From: Hymenobacter jeongseonensis
Lineage (GTDB): Bacteria; Bacteroidota; Bacteroidia; Cytophagales; Hymenobacteraceae
NCBI RefSeq assembly: GCF_015694725.1
Contig: NZ_JADQDQ010000007.1
Span: forward strand, 1 to 64,000
Direction: 5' to 3'
DNA length: 64,000 nucleotides
Made by a program: the position numbers and the translations under genes. Positions 33,167 to 42,608 of the stretch are shown here, piece by piece. The notes below the pieces were generated by a model, which worked only from the letters and a program-made list of their open reading frames with translations, did no database searches and had not been told where the DNA came from. The stretch's first letter is position 1, and each line of letters starts with the position of its first letter.

Positions 33167-36049
33167 ATGCTGCGCTATTCTCGTTCTCCCCGTGTCGGCC
33201 GTCGGGCAGCGGCCCCAGCCGTGCGCCGGGTGGCCGAGCGGGCGTCCCGCGACGCTACCCTTGCCCAGCCGGCGGCCCTGGCCAATGAGGCGCCCCTATT
33301 TGCGCAGGTCCTAGCCGACAAAGTGCCCCTCATTCTGTTCAGTTACGATTTGCAGCGGCACCGGCTGCTGCACTGCAATCAACATTGCCAAACGGTGCTG
33401 GGCTACAGCAGCCAGGAACTCCTGAACTTGGGCGATGAGCTGGGCCGACACCTGCTCCACCCCGATTCCCTGGCCCAGATTCAGCAGCGCAACCTGCCGG
33501 CCCTGTTGGCCGAAGGCCAGGGCCTGAGCTGGGATTGCCGCCTGCATCACCGCGATGGGAGCTGGCGGTGGCTGCGCATCCGCCTCCGGGCCGGGGCCAC
33601 TGGCCCCACCGGGCAACTGGTAGAAATGCTGGGCAGTGCCGAGGACGTGACCCGCCACCGCGCCGCGCTGGAAGAACTGCGCCAAAACCGTCATCTGCTG
33701 CGGCAGGTAGTTGATTTGGTGCCCAACCTCATTTTTATTTACGACCTCGAGCAAGAGCGCAACACCTATTCGAACCGGCGCATTGAACAGGTAATGGGCT
33801 ACACCAGCGAGGAGTTGCTGGCGTTTCCCAATGGGAAACTGCTCTCAGAAGTAATGCCTAACGACACCGTGAAACAGGTGCGTAAGCATTTCGCGGCCGT
33901 GGCCCAGCTACCCGATGGCCAAACGCTGACCATAGAATTTGCCGTACATCACCGCAACGGCGAGTTGCGATGGCTGCGCAGCACCCACGCCCCGTTTGCC
34001 CGCACGGCCGATGGCCGGGTCACCAGCATCATCGGCGTGGCCGAAGACATTACCGAACGGCGCGCTTCAGACGAGGGCAACCAGATGGCCGCGGCGCACA
34101 CGGCCGAGCAGCACCGCCTGTTTCGGCAGGTTATCGACGCCCTCCCGCACCCCGTTTACCTAAAAGACGGCCACAGCAACTACCTACTGGCCAACACGGC
34201 CATGGCCGCCCTCTACGGCATGACCCCCGAGGAACTGGTGCGTAACGGCGCCCCAGCCACCACCACCCGCGAAACCGAACGCTACCAGGCGCAAGACCAA
34301 CTGGTGTTGAGCACGGGCCAGGATTTAACGCTGGAAGAATCCTACACTTACCCCAACGGCCAGGTGTCGTGGTTTAGCAGCGTTAAACGGTTATTTGCGC
34401 GCACCGACGGCACCACTCAGGTACTGGGCGTCGACAGCAACATCACCGAGCTCAAGCACACGCAGCTGGCCCTGGAAGCCGCGATTGCGGCGGCCGAAGT
34501 GGATGCGCAAGCCAAGCAGGACTTTCTGGCCAACATGAGCCACGAAATCCGCACGCCGCTGCACGGCATCTTGGGCCTGACCGGCGTACTGGCCAAAACC
34601 ACGCTCAGCCGCAGCCAGCACGACTACCTGCGGTTGCTGGCCGAGTCGGCCGACCACTTGCTCATGGTGCTCAACGACGTGCTGACCACCGCTCGCCTCG
34701 GCGCCGGCAAGCTGCACCCCGAAACCACCCCCTTCAACCCCGAAGAGCTGCTCTCAGGATGCGCCGCGCTGCTGCGGCCCCGAGCGCGCGAGAAAGGCCT
34801 GCGCCTGCGCGTGACAAAGCCCACGAAATTACCCCAGGTACTCGGCGATGCCCACCGCCTGCGCCAGGTGCTGCTCAACCTGGTCAGCAACGCCATCAAG
34901 TTCACCGAAACCGGCCAGGTGCTGCTGCGTTGCCGGGCCGTGACGCCGCCGCGCAGCAGCACCGAACCCGCGGGCACGGTGTGGCTGCAATTCACAGTGA
35001 GCGACACGGGCGTGGGCATGTCTTCCGCAACCCTCGAAAAAGTATTTGAGCCGTTTGCGCAGGCCGCCGCCAGCACCGACCGCGAATACGGCGGCACGGG
35101 CCTAGGCCTGAGCATTTCGGAGGGCCTGGTGCGGCTGATGGGAGGTGTGCTGCAAGTGAGCAGCGAAGTAGGCCAGGGCAGCACGTTCGCCTTCACGCTG
35201 GGTTTTCCGCCGGTGGCGGCCACTGCGGGGGCCCGCACCAAAAGCGAGCGCGACGCGGCTGTTCCGTTGGCGGGCGGGCGCATCTTGCTGGTTGAAGACA
35301 ATTTGGTGAACAGCCTACTGGCCGAAACAGTGCTGCGCAACTGGGGCTGGCAGGTGACCACCGCCGCCAGCGGCCCGGCGGCCATTCAACTGTTCGAGCA
35401 CCGCCCGTTCGACTTGGTGCTCATGGACATTCAGATGCCCGGCATGGATGGCGAGACGGCCGCCCGCTTCCTGCGCGAGCACCCCGACCCCGTTCGGGCA
35501 GCCACACCCATTATTGCCCTCACGGCCCGGGCCCAGGCCGGCGAAGCCGAACGGCTCCAAGCAAGCGGTTTTGCCGGCTATCTTGCCAAACCTTACCGCG
35601 AAGAGCAGCTGCTTGAAACCATGCACACCGTGCTGGCCAGCCAGCAGCTCTTAGCCGAACCTCTACCCGTCTACAACACTACCCCCACCATGACTTCTGC
35701 AAATCCCTTATACGACCTGAGCAATGTGCGCCAGCTCGTGCGCCAGGACGAGGCCATCGTTCGCCGCCTGGCCTGGGCCTTTATCGAAACCACGCCCGCC
35801 ATTCTGACCGCACTCGACGAGGCCCTGACGCGCGGCAACTGGGAGGAGGTAGGCGACGCGGCCCACCACCTCAAAAGCTCCCTCGATGGCTTGGGCGTTG
35901 AGAGCCTGCGGCACGTCATTCGTGAAATCGAAGACTACGGCGCCAATCCCCCTGTCCCCTTCGTTGCGGCCCAACAAGTAGCCCAAGTGCGCGCCACCAC
36001 CGAGCAAGTCATGGCCGACCTGCGGGCCGAATTTCCGGAGCTCCCGTAG
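33167..36049 (+). CDS. Hybrid histidine kinase, three PAS, receiver and HPt domains
   Basis: 960 residues with no membrane segment. Three PAS domains (about 45-170, 180-310, 325-445), each followed by PAC-like blocks (for example LVEMLGSAEDVTRHR and VTSIIGVAEDITERR), precede the HisKA domain (DFLANMSHEIRTPLHGILG) and the HATPase domain (NLVSNAIKFTETG, GTGLGLSISEGLV). A receiver domain follows (ILLVEDNLVNS, LVLMDIQMPGMDG), then a C-terminal HPt domain (AAHHLKSSLDGLG). This is a full internal His-Asp-His relay in a soluble protein, so the signal is probably cytoplasmic. Phosphate could be passed from the HPt to the adjacent sigma-54 regulator. The ATG at 33167 is preferred to a TTG at 33131. 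Confidence 0.94.
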   Translation: MLRYSRSPRVGRRAAAPAVRRVAERASRDATLAQPAALANEAPLFAQVLADKVPLILFSYDLQRHRLLHCNQHCQTVLGYSSQELLNLGDELGRHLLHPDSLAQIQQRNLPALLAEGQGLSWDCRLHHRDGSWRWLRIRLRAGATGPTGQLVEMLGSAEDVTRHRAALEELRQNRHLLRQVVDLVPNLIFIYDLEQERNTYSNRRIEQVMGYTSEELLAFPNGKLLSEVMPNDTVKQVRKHFAAVAQLPDGQTLTIEFAVHHRNGELRWLRSTHAPFARTADGRVTSIIGVAEDITERRASDEGNQMAAAHTAEQHRLFRQVIDALPHPVYLKDGHSNYLLANTAMAALYGMTPEELVRNGAPATTTRETERYQAQDQLVLSTGQDLTLEESYTYPNGQVSWFSSVKRLFARTDGTTQVLGVDSNITELKHTQLALEAAIAAAEVDAQAKQDFLANMSHEIRTPLHGILGLTGVLAKTTLSRSQHDYLRLLAESADHLLMVLNDVLTTARLGAGKLHPETTPFNPEELLSGCAALLRPRAREKGLRLRVTKPTKLPQVLGDAHRLRQVLLNLVSNAIKFTETGQVLLRCRAVTPPRSSTEPAGTVWLQFTVSDTGVGMSSATLEKVFEPFAQAAASTDREYGGTGLGLSISEGLVRLMGGVLQVSSEVGQGSTFAFTLGFPPVAATAGARTKSERDAAVPLAGGRILLVEDNLVNSLLAETVLRNWGWQVTTAASGPAAIQLFEHRPFDLVLMDIQMPGMDGETAARFLREHPDPVRAATPIIALTARAQAGEAERLQASGFAGYLAKPYREEQLLETMHTVLASQQLLAEPLPVYNTTPTMTSANPLYDLSNVRQLVRQDEAIVRRLAWAFIETTPAILTALDEALTRGNWEEVGDAAHHLKSSLDGLGVESLRHVIREIEDYGANPPVPFVAAQQVAQVRATTEQVMADLRAEFPELP

Positions 36050-36052
36050 CGC

Positions 36053-37135
36053 ATGGTTTCGCCCGGTACTTCCGCGCCTGCGCCGCCGCTCATTCACACC
36101 GACACCGTGGTTATCGGGGCAGGCCAGGCCGGACTGGCCGCCGCGTATTATTTGCAGCAGCGCCAGGTCGATTTTCGGGTGCTGGACGCTGCGCCCATGG
36201 CCGGGGCTGCCTGGGCCACCCGCTACGATTCGCTGCGCTTGTTTTCACCGGCCGGGGTGAGTGGCTTGCCGGGCCTGCCGTGGCCCGGCCCCGCCGCGCA
36301 CTACCCGTCCCGCGACGAAACCACCGCCTACCTGCGCCAGTACGCTGCCCACTTTGGCTTTCCCCTCGAACCCAACCGCCGGGTCGTCCGCCTGGCGCCT
36401 GGACCGGACGGCTACGTAGTGGAAACGGCGGCGGGCCCCACCTACGCCGCCCGGCGGGTAATCATCGCCACCGGCCCCTACACCACCCCCAAAGTGCCCG
36501 CGTGGGCCCCGCAGCTGCCCGCAGGCGTTTGGCAACTCCCCAGCCGTGACTACCAGCGCCCGGTCCAGCTGCCCGGCACGGGCCCCGTGGCCGTGGTCGG
36601 CAGCGGCAATTCGGCCCTGCAAATTGCCGCCGATGTAGCCGCAACAGGCCGGCCGGTGTATGTGGCATTTGATGACAAGACACCGGCCATGCCCAATAAT
36701 CGGTTGATGTGGACTTTTTTGGCCATTACCGGTCTGCTGGGCGTTTCGCGGCACACGATGTTGGGGCGAAAGATGTACCACAGCCCCGAGCCGGTGGTGA
36801 GTGGCGATTTGGCAAAGCTGCGGCGCTTTGCAAACGTCCGGTTTATTGGGCGGGCCGAAGAGGCGCTGCCCTCAGGGGCCATCCGAGGGCGACGCGCGAC
36901 GTCGGAACCGCTCGAAGCGGTGGTGTGGGCTACCGGCTACCGGCCGGACTATGGGTGGGTTGAGCTACCCATTTTGGAAGACGATGGCAGCCCCCGGCAT
37001 TACCGCGGCATCACCGAGGTGCCCGGCGTGGCTTTTTTGGGGCTCAACTGGCTCGATAGCCGGCGCTCGGCGCTGCTGTACGGCGCGGGTCCCGACGCCC
37101 GGCGCGTAGTAGCCGAGTTGCTGCGAATGCCCTAA
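36053..37135 (+). CDS. Flavin-dependent monooxygenase-like NAD(P)/FAD oxidoreductase
   Basis: 360 residues. The FAD Rossmann motif is TVVIGAGQAGLAAAYYLQQR and the NADPH motif is VAVVGSGNSALQIAADVA, with WATGYRPDYGWVELP near the end: the layout of CzcO/YpmQ-like flavoprotein monooxygenases. The start is just 4 bp after the kinase stop, so it is translated from the same mRNA. Substrate is unknown. No exact Baeyer-Villiger fingerprint was found, so the assignment stays at family level. Confidence 0.88.
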   Translation: MVSPGTSAPAPPLIHTDTVVIGAGQAGLAAAYYLQQRQVDFRVLDAAPMAGAAWATRYDSLRLFSPAGVSGLPGLPWPGPAAHYPSRDETTAYLRQYAAHFGFPLEPNRRVVRLAPGPDGYVVETAAGPTYAARRVIIATGPYTTPKVPAWAPQLPAGVWQLPSRDYQRPVQLPGTGPVAVVGSGNSALQIAADVAATGRPVYVAFDDKTPAMPNNRLMWTFLAITGLLGVSRHTMLGRKMYHSPEPVVSGDLAKLRRFANVRFIGRAEEALPSGAIRGRRATSEPLEAVVWATGYRPDYGWVELPILEDDGSPRHYRGITEVPGVAFLGLNWLDSRRSALLYGAGPDARRVVAELLRMP

Positions 37136-37194
37136 TGTTATTGAAACCCGGACCTGCTTTCGGGGGTTGTAGAGACAAGCTGCTGCTCTTGCAA

Positions 37195-37341
37195 ATGAGC
37201 CGCTTTTTATTAACCTGTCTTTTCTCTAGTCTTATGTTAATCTTCATGCTCGGCCTTCTGGCAGTTACTGCCGTTCTCGCCATTGATACGACCCCCAACG
37301 CGAAGAAAACGCTGGCCCCCGTGCGGGTTCGAGTGAAGTAA
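37195..37341 (+). CDS. Possible 48-residue single-span membrane peptide
   Basis: The ATG at 37195 gives 48 residues with one long hydrophobic segment (about residues 4-32, MLIFMLGLLAVTAVLAI) and a basic tail (VRVRVK). It starts 60 bp after the monooxygenase stop and is followed by a terminator. An alternative ATG at 37135 overlaps the previous stop. No homologue comes to mind; a real peptide or a chance frame are both possible. Confidence 0.3.
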   Translation: MSRFLLTCLFSSLMLIFMLGLLAVTAVLAIDTTPNAKKTLAPVRVRVK

Positions 37342-37361
37342 TTCACACCGCTGATATTCAT

Positions 37362-37392
37362 AAAAAAAAGCAGCCCTCGGGCTGCTTTTTTT
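37362..37392. terminator. Bidirectional intrinsic terminator
   Basis: AAAAAAAAGCAGCCC, loop TCGG, GGGCTGCTTTTTTT. It lies between the convergent end of the kinase/monooxygenase unit and the small T9SS-tag protein gene. Confidence 0.9.
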
Positions 37393-37421
37393 ATTCGTCA
37401 TACTAGGGCTGCAAATCGCGC

Positions 37422-37808
37422 TTAGCGAATCACCAGCTTGCAAATTTGGCTGGTGTTGTCGGCCTCCAGCCGCACGTAGTATAGACCGTTGGCAAACTTG
37501 CTGAGGTCGAGCATTTTGGTATACCGGTCGTTCATCTCGGTCAGCGTTTCGCGGTACATCACCGTTCCGATGACGTTGAGCACGCTCAAGGCCACTTTCT
37601 TGCCCTGTAGGTTATTGATGGTCAGGTGCACAATGCCGGTCGAAGGGTTGGGATAGACCAGCAGCGTGCGTTCGTCGCCGGGCTTGCCTTGCTGGCCGGG
37701 ACGGCTAACGGGGGCTGCCGAAGCAGCCGGCAGGCTGTTCAGAAGCGGCCCAAAGCCAATGCTGAGGCAGCCAATTAATAACAGAGATAAGAGTAAGCGT
37801 TGCATCAT
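37422..37808 (-). CDS. Small secreted protein that is nearly only a type IX sorting domain
   Basis: 128 residues. A signal peptide (about 1-32, LLLSLLLIGCLSIGFG) and a short Gln/Gly/Pro-rich linker lead directly into a type A C-terminal sorting domain (LLVYPNPSTGIVHLTINNL, GLYYVRLEADNTSQICKLVI). Normal T9SS cargo carries a large domain before this tag; here almost nothing remains. It could be a truncated gene, a carrier, or a small surface protein. The start is taken as the first of two adjacent ATG codons. Confidence 0.82.
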   Translation of the reverse strand: MMQRLLLSLLLIGCLSIGFGPLLNSLPAASAAPVSRPGQQGKPGDERTLLVYPNPSTGIVHLTINNLQGKKVALSVLNVIGTVMYRETLTEMNDRYTKMLDLSKFANGLYYVRLEADNTSQICKLVIR

Positions 37809-37983
37809 AGTAATTATAAGTCGGCGGCCCGAACAAGCGCAGGACGCTAGGGCTTAACGAGTGGCGTTGATTTTAGTTGGCAAAGGTACAACAGCGTAGG
37901 CATCAGGCCTAGTAGTATATACCAAAAGCAAGATAAATTACGGCTTCTTCCCTCCCATGGTTCTGATTTTATTGAATAAATAA

Positions 37984-39102
37984 GTGGACATTTTACTGAT
38001 AGGTGGCGGCTTGGCTGGCTTGGCAGCAGCCCTGGATTTGGCGGGCCGTGGGCACCGAGTGGCGGTGGTGGAGCGCAAGCAGTACCCGTTTCACAAAGTG
38101 TGCGGCGAATACGTGAGCAACGAAGTGCTGCCCTACCTGCGCCGCTTGCACGCCGACCCCGCCGCGCTGGCCCCGGCCGCCATCAGCCGGTTCCTGCTGA
38201 CCTCGCCGGGCGGCCGGAGCCTCACGGCCCGGTTGGACTTGGGCGGGTTCGGCGTGAGCCGCTACGCGCTCGATGATTTTCTGTACCAACTGGCCATGGC
38301 CCGGGGCGTCACCTTTCACTTGAAAAACACGGTGACCGACGTAGCCTACGACGCCGCCGTCGGCCTGCACCGCGTGGCGCTGGCCGACGGCCGCACGCTC
38401 ACGGCCCGCGTGGTGCTGGGCACCTACGGCAAGCGCGCCAACCTCGACCGACAGCTGCAACGCGCTTTCTTCAGCCAGCGCTCGCCCTACCTCGGCGTGA
38501 AGTACCACCTGCGCCTGCCCGGCTTCCCGCGCGACCTGATTGCGCTGCACAACTTTGCCGATGGCTACGCGGGCATTTCGGCCATTGAGGAAGACAAGCT
38601 GTGCTTTTGCTACCTCACGTCCCGCCAAAACCTCAAGCGCCACGGCACCATCGCGGGCATGGAGCGCGAGGTGCTGGCCCGGAACCCCCGACTGCGCGAA
38701 ATTCTGGACTCGGCCGAACGGCTGTACCCGCAGCCCGAGGTTATCAACGAGATTTCGTTTGCGCCCAAGCAGCCAGTGGAACAGCACGTGCTGATGTGCG
38801 GCGATGCGGCCGGTCTCATCACGCCGCTCTGCGGCAATGGCATGGCCATGGCGTTGCACGGCGCGGCGTTGGGCGCAGCGGCGGCACACGATTTTCTGAG
38901 TACTAAGACCACCCGGGCCGAGATGGAAACGGCTTATTCCCGGGCCTGGCACGCGCAGTTTGCGGCGCGGCTGCGGGTGGGCCGGGCGGTGCAGCGGCTC
39001 TTTGGCGGGCCGGTGCTGAGCGAGCTGGTGGTGGGAGGCTTGCGGCACTGGCCGGGGGCCGTGCAGGCGCTGATGCGCCGCACCCACGGCCAGGAGTTTT
39101 AA
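37984..39102 (+). CDS. FAD-dependent oxidoreductase of the geranylgeranyl-reductase/monooxygenase type
   Basis: 372 residues, starting at a GTG (an in-frame stop lies directly upstream). The FAD motif is ILLIGGGLAGLAAALDLA, the Glu of the ribose contact is in VAVVERKQYPFHKVCGEYVS, and the second FAD motif is VLMCGDAAGLITPLCGNGMA. The KVCGEYVS block is shared with the DUF/ubiH-like and geranylgeranyl-reductase-like groups. It lies 267 bp before a type III polyketide synthase and methyltransferase. In Streptomyces griseus srsABC a flavoprotein hydroxylates the phenolic lipid, so this protein may do the same here (inference). Confidence 0.87.
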   Translation: MDILLIGGGLAGLAAALDLAGRGHRVAVVERKQYPFHKVCGEYVSNEVLPYLRRLHADPAALAPAAISRFLLTSPGGRSLTARLDLGGFGVSRYALDDFLYQLAMARGVTFHLKNTVTDVAYDAAVGLHRVALADGRTLTARVVLGTYGKRANLDRQLQRAFFSQRSPYLGVKYHLRLPGFPRDLIALHNFADGYAGISAIEEDKLCFCYLTSRQNLKRHGTIAGMEREVLARNPRLREILDSAERLYPQPEVINEISFAPKQPVEQHVLMCGDAAGLITPLCGNGMAMALHGAALGAAAAHDFLSTKTTRAEMETAYSRAWHAQFAARLRVGRAVQRLFGGPVLSELVVGGLRHWPGAVQALMRRTHGQEF

Positions 39103-39369
39103 GTGTACCGCTCAGGCCCGGCACAGCCGCTTGGCATCGGCAAACGGCTGGTGCTATCCCGGAGCGGCTCTGCGCTTCGCTTGCAATTAGAGGCCTACTG
39201 ACCCGCGGTTACTGTAACGCCAGAATCTTATTCCTCTGATTTTGCCCAAGCAAAGCGCAAAAACGTTTGTTATACCGTACGTCGGGGTGCTGATGAGCGG
39301 TGCAGCCGTACATTCATCGGCCGAGATATCCGAATAGCAGCTCAATTTAGAATCGTAATTCACTCCGCA

Positions 39370-40557
39370 ATGCCGAGTTATTTAGGTGCCATCGGCACTG
39401 CGAACCCTGTTCACCGCATCGCCCAGCCGCAAATTGCTGATTTCATGGCCCAGGCCCTGGCTTTTGGCGACAACGAGGCGCGCAAGCTGCGGGCGCTGTA
39501 CCGGGTGTCGGGCATTGAGCACCGCTATTCGGTGCTGCCCGACTACGGCCGGGCCAATGGCGACTACACGTTTTTCCCGAATACGCCCACGCTGGAGCCG
39601 TTTCCGAGCGTGGGCCAGCGCATGGCCGTGTACCGCCGCGAGGCCCTGCCTCTGGCCACCGAAGCAGTGCGCGACTGCCTGCGCCAAGTGCCCGATGTGG
39701 CGCCGGCCAGCATCACCCACCTCGTCACGGTGAGCTGCACGGGCATGTACGCGCCGGGCCTCGACATTGAACTGGTGCAGGCCTTGGGCTTGCGGCCCGA
39801 CGTGCGCCGCACCTGCGTGAATTTCATGGGCTGCTACGCCGCCGTGAACGCCGTGAAGCTGGCCGATGCCTTTTGCCTGGCCGATGCTCACGCCCGCGTG
39901 CTCATTGTGAGCGTGGAGCTGTGCACCCTGCACTTCCAGAAAAGCCCCGAGGAAGACCACCTCATCAGCAATGCCCTGTTTGGCGACGGCGCGGCGGCCT
40001 GCCTCGTGCAAGCCGCGCCGCTACCCAACGGCGCGCCCAGCCTGGCGCTGCAAGCCTTTCACTGCGGCCTGGAGCCCGATGGGCACGACGACATGGCCTG
40101 GCACATCAACGACTTTGGGTTTGAGATGACACTGTCGAGCTACGTGCCGAAGCTGATTCAGCGTGGCATCCGCAGCCTCACCGACGGGCTGCTGAACAGC
40201 CTGCCCGTGCAGCTGGCCGATATTCGGCACTTCGCCATTCATCCCGGCGGCCGCAAGATTCTCGAAACCATCGAAGCCGAGCTGGGCCTGACCCGCGAGG
40301 ACAACCGCCACGCCTACCGCGTGCTGCGCGACTACGGCAATATGTCGTCGGCCACGGTACTGTTTGTGCTGCGCGAGGTGCTGGCCCACGCCTCCCCGGC
40401 CGACCGCGGCGCGCCCGTTCTCAGCTTCGCCTTTGGGCCGGGGCTTACCATGGAAGCCATGCTGCTGGAGATTGCCGTGAGCGACGAACCAGCCCGCGCG
40501 AAAACCCACCAGCAGGAAGAAACGGCGGATAAGGCCGGGCTGCTCTCCATTCACTGA
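39370..40557 (+). CDS. Type III polyketide synthase (chalcone/alkylresorcinol synthase family)
   Basis: 395 residues. The catalytic triad is complete: Cys155 in VNFMGCYAAVNAVKLAD, His291 in FAIHPGGRKILE and Asn324 in DYGNMSSATVLFVL. The family signature AFGPGLTMEAMLL is near the C-terminus. The ATG at 39370 gives a normal N-terminus. The enzyme would extend a starter acyl-CoA with malonyl-CoA units and cyclise the product to a resorcinol, pyrone or similar ring. The methyltransferase gene starts 17 bp downstream. Starter specificity cannot be read from sequence. Confidence 0.96.
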   Translation: MPSYLGAIGTANPVHRIAQPQIADFMAQALAFGDNEARKLRALYRVSGIEHRYSVLPDYGRANGDYTFFPNTPTLEPFPSVGQRMAVYRREALPLATEAVRDCLRQVPDVAPASITHLVTVSCTGMYAPGLDIELVQALGLRPDVRRTCVNFMGCYAAVNAVKLADAFCLADAHARVLIVSVELCTLHFQKSPEEDHLISNALFGDGAAACLVQAAPLPNGAPSLALQAFHCGLEPDGHDDMAWHINDFGFEMTLSSYVPKLIQRGIRSLTDGLLNSLPVQLADIRHFAIHPGGRKILETIEAELGLTREDNRHAYRVLRDYGNMSSATVLFVLREVLAHASPADRGAPVLSFAFGPGLTMEAMLLEIAVSDEPARAKTHQQEETADKAGLLSIH

Positions 40558-40574
40558 TAACGGCTCGCCTGCGA

Positions 40575-41276
40575 ATGTTTGAAAAACGCGCTTCCGGCCC
40601 GGAGTTGATGGACGACCTGACGCTGGCTACCGATGCCCTGCGCCAGAACCTCGACGAGCTGGAAACCATCAACACCTGGCTGGGGGGCTACGCGCCGGTG
40701 CTCAACGCGCTCAAGCGCCTGAAGCCGCGGTTTCCCAGCGGCCGGCCCCTGCGCTTGGCCGACCTGGGCAGCGGCGGCGGCGACACCCTGCGCCATATCG
40801 CGCAATGGGCCCGCAAAAACCGCGTTTCAGCAGAATTGACCGGCATTGACGCGAACCAGTTCATGCTTGACTACGCCATGGCCAAAAGCCTGGGTTATCC
40901 CGAAATCACTTACCGGCAGTTCGACATTTTCGCACCGGAATTTCAGGCGCAGCCCTACGACGTCCTTACCTGCAGCTTGTTTTGCCACCATTTCACGGAT
41001 GATGAATTGGTGGCGCTGCTGCAGCAATGGCAACAGCAAGCCCAAGTGGCGGTGGTCATCAACGACCTGCACCGGCACTGGTTGGCTTATCACAGCATTA
41101 AGTGGCTCACGCGGTTGCTCGGCGGTTCTTACCTGGTGCAGCACGACGCGCCGCTGTCCGTTGCCCGGGCCTTTCGACGGGCCGATTGGGTCGCTTTGCT
41201 GCAGCGCGCGGGCATTGTAAACTATGCATTGCGCTGGCGCTGGGCCTTTCGCTGGCAGGTGATTTTGCACAACTAA
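40575..41276 (+). CDS. SAM-dependent methyltransferase next to the type III PKS
   Basis: 233 residues with a class I methyltransferase fold. Motif I is LRLADLGSGGGDTLRHIA, the acidic loop is LTGIDANQFMLDYA, and CSLFCHHFTDDELVALL holds motif IV/post-I features. It starts 17 bp after the polyketide synthase stop and is surely co-transcribed. It may methylate the phenolic product, like SrsB of the Streptomyces srs operon, although SrsB belongs to a different methyltransferase group (family comparison, inference). Confidence 0.9.
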   Translation: MFEKRASGPELMDDLTLATDALRQNLDELETINTWLGGYAPVLNALKRLKPRFPSGRPLRLADLGSGGGDTLRHIAQWARKNRVSAELTGIDANQFMLDYAMAKSLGYPEITYRQFDIFAPEFQAQPYDVLTCSLFCHHFTDDELVALLQQWQQQAQVAVVINDLHRHWLAYHSIKWLTRLLGGSYLVQHDAPLSVARAFRRADWVALLQRAGIVNYALRWRWAFRWQVILHN

Positions 41277-41294
41277 TTGGGCTGAAATCCCCTT

Positions 41295-42200
41295 TCATCC
41301 CCACAGTCCGGCGGCCACGCGGTAGGTGTTGGCATGGGCTTCCACGATGTCGGCGATGCGCTCGGAATAACCGCCGCCCATGCACACCACCACCGGCAGT
41401 TGGTGCCGGTGGCAGAGGTTCAAGACCAGTTCGTCGCGCTGCCGGCAGCCGTCGCGGGTGAGGGCTAGGTGGCCCAACTTGTCGGTGGCCAGCACATCGA
41501 CGCCGGCCAGGTAGAACACGAAATCGGGCTGCACCTCGTCGAGCAGGCGCGGAAGGGTGCGGCCCAGCAACTGAAGGTAGTGGTCATCGTCGGTGCCGTC
41601 GGGCAGCGGCAGGTCGAGGTCGGAAGCTTCTTTGCGGGCCGGGTAGTTGCGGGCGCCGTGCATAGAGAAGGTGAACACCCGCGGCTCGGACTGAAAAATG
41701 GACGCCGTGCCATTGCCCTGGTGCACGTCGAGGTCCACAATCAAGACTTTTTTCACCGTCGGCACGTGCGCCAGCAGCCAGGCGGCGGCCGCGGCTTGGT
41801 CGTTGAGCAGGCAAAACCCTTCGCCCCGGGCCCGAAACGCATGGTGCGTGCCCCCCGCAATGTTGAAGGCCACGCCGTGCGTTTGCGCCAGCCGGGCCGC
41901 CTCAATGGTGCCGCCCAGAATGGTAACCTCGCGCTCAAACAGCGCGGCCGACCATGGGAAACCAGTGGCCCGCTCCTCCTGCCGCGTGAGGTGCCCCAGC
42001 CGCAGCCGCTCGTAATAGTCGGCGGCGTGCACCAGCAGCACATCCGCCACGGCGGGCGGTTTGGCCACAAAAAAATCCGTCGCAGTGGCCGTGCCCTCCC
42101 GCAACAGCTGCTCGGGCAGCAGCTCGTATTTCAGCATCGGGAAGCGGTGGCCATCCGGCAGCGGGTGGGCGTAGTTGGGCGCAAAGGCAATGGGAAGCAT
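41295..42200 (-). CDS. Histone-deacetylase-like zinc amidohydrolase
   Basis: 301 residues. Active-site features of the HDAC/acetoin-utilisation family are intact: the His pair in NIAGGTHHAF, Zn ligands in VDLDVHQGNG, the third ligand Asp in LAGVDVLATDKLGHLALT, and the catalytic-Tyr block CMGGGYS. The start at 42200 (MLPIAFAPNYAHPLP) matches family N-termini; the longer frame adds unrelated sequence. Possible substrates are acetylated polyamines or lysines. It is convergent with the methyltransferase gene, 18 bp apart, and probably not part of that pathway. Confidence 0.93.
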   Translation of the reverse strand: MLPIAFAPNYAHPLPDGHRFPMLKYELLPEQLLREGTATATDFFVAKPPAVADVLLVHAADYYERLRLGHLTRQEERATGFPWSAALFEREVTILGGTIEAARLAQTHGVAFNIAGGTHHAFRARGEGFCLLNDQAAAAAWLLAHVPTVKKVLIVDLDVHQGNGTASIFQSEPRVFTFSMHGARNYPARKEASDLDLPLPDGTDDDHYLQLLGRTLPRLLDEVQPDFVFYLAGVDVLATDKLGHLALTRDGCRQRDELVLNLCHRHQLPVVVCMGGGYSERIADIVEAHANTYRVAAGLWG

Positions 42201-42608
42201 GGTGCAATAACCAACGAGCGGCCGGCTCGGCGGCGGCGCCAAGCATAATTCTGAGCTTACGGCAACAGACTGGGTTAGTATTTGGCACAAAACGACCAAA
42301 CCGGCAGCTACCATCGGTTTAGGAAGAACGTGTTTGAAAATTGTCAGGCTCCGACAAACTTAGCTTGACGAAAACGGCGTCTTTATAAAATTCCAAACGC
42401 CCGTTTAGCATTATGAAATAGCGAATACTGCAAATAATGCCCTAGAGCGCTTGCTAGTCTGGCGGCCATCATGCTTCTTGCTAGTGCGAATACGAACACC
42501 AGCTGCTGGCGAAGCTGAGGAAACCCCAGACACATCAAAAAAAGCCCCTTCCGTGCGTGGTCGGGGCTTTTTGCACGGAGCGCATTTCCGCCGCTGTGCG
42601 CGAATTGC
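42201..42608. terminator. Intergenic region with terminator at 42537-42572
   Basis: About 400 bp. AAAAAAAGCCCC and GGGGCTTTTT form a hairpin at 42537-42572 that would end the minus-strand acyltransferase transcript. The rest (42201-42536) carries the promoter area of the HDAC-like gene. A frame that seems to run across it has no start-region support. Confidence 0.6.
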
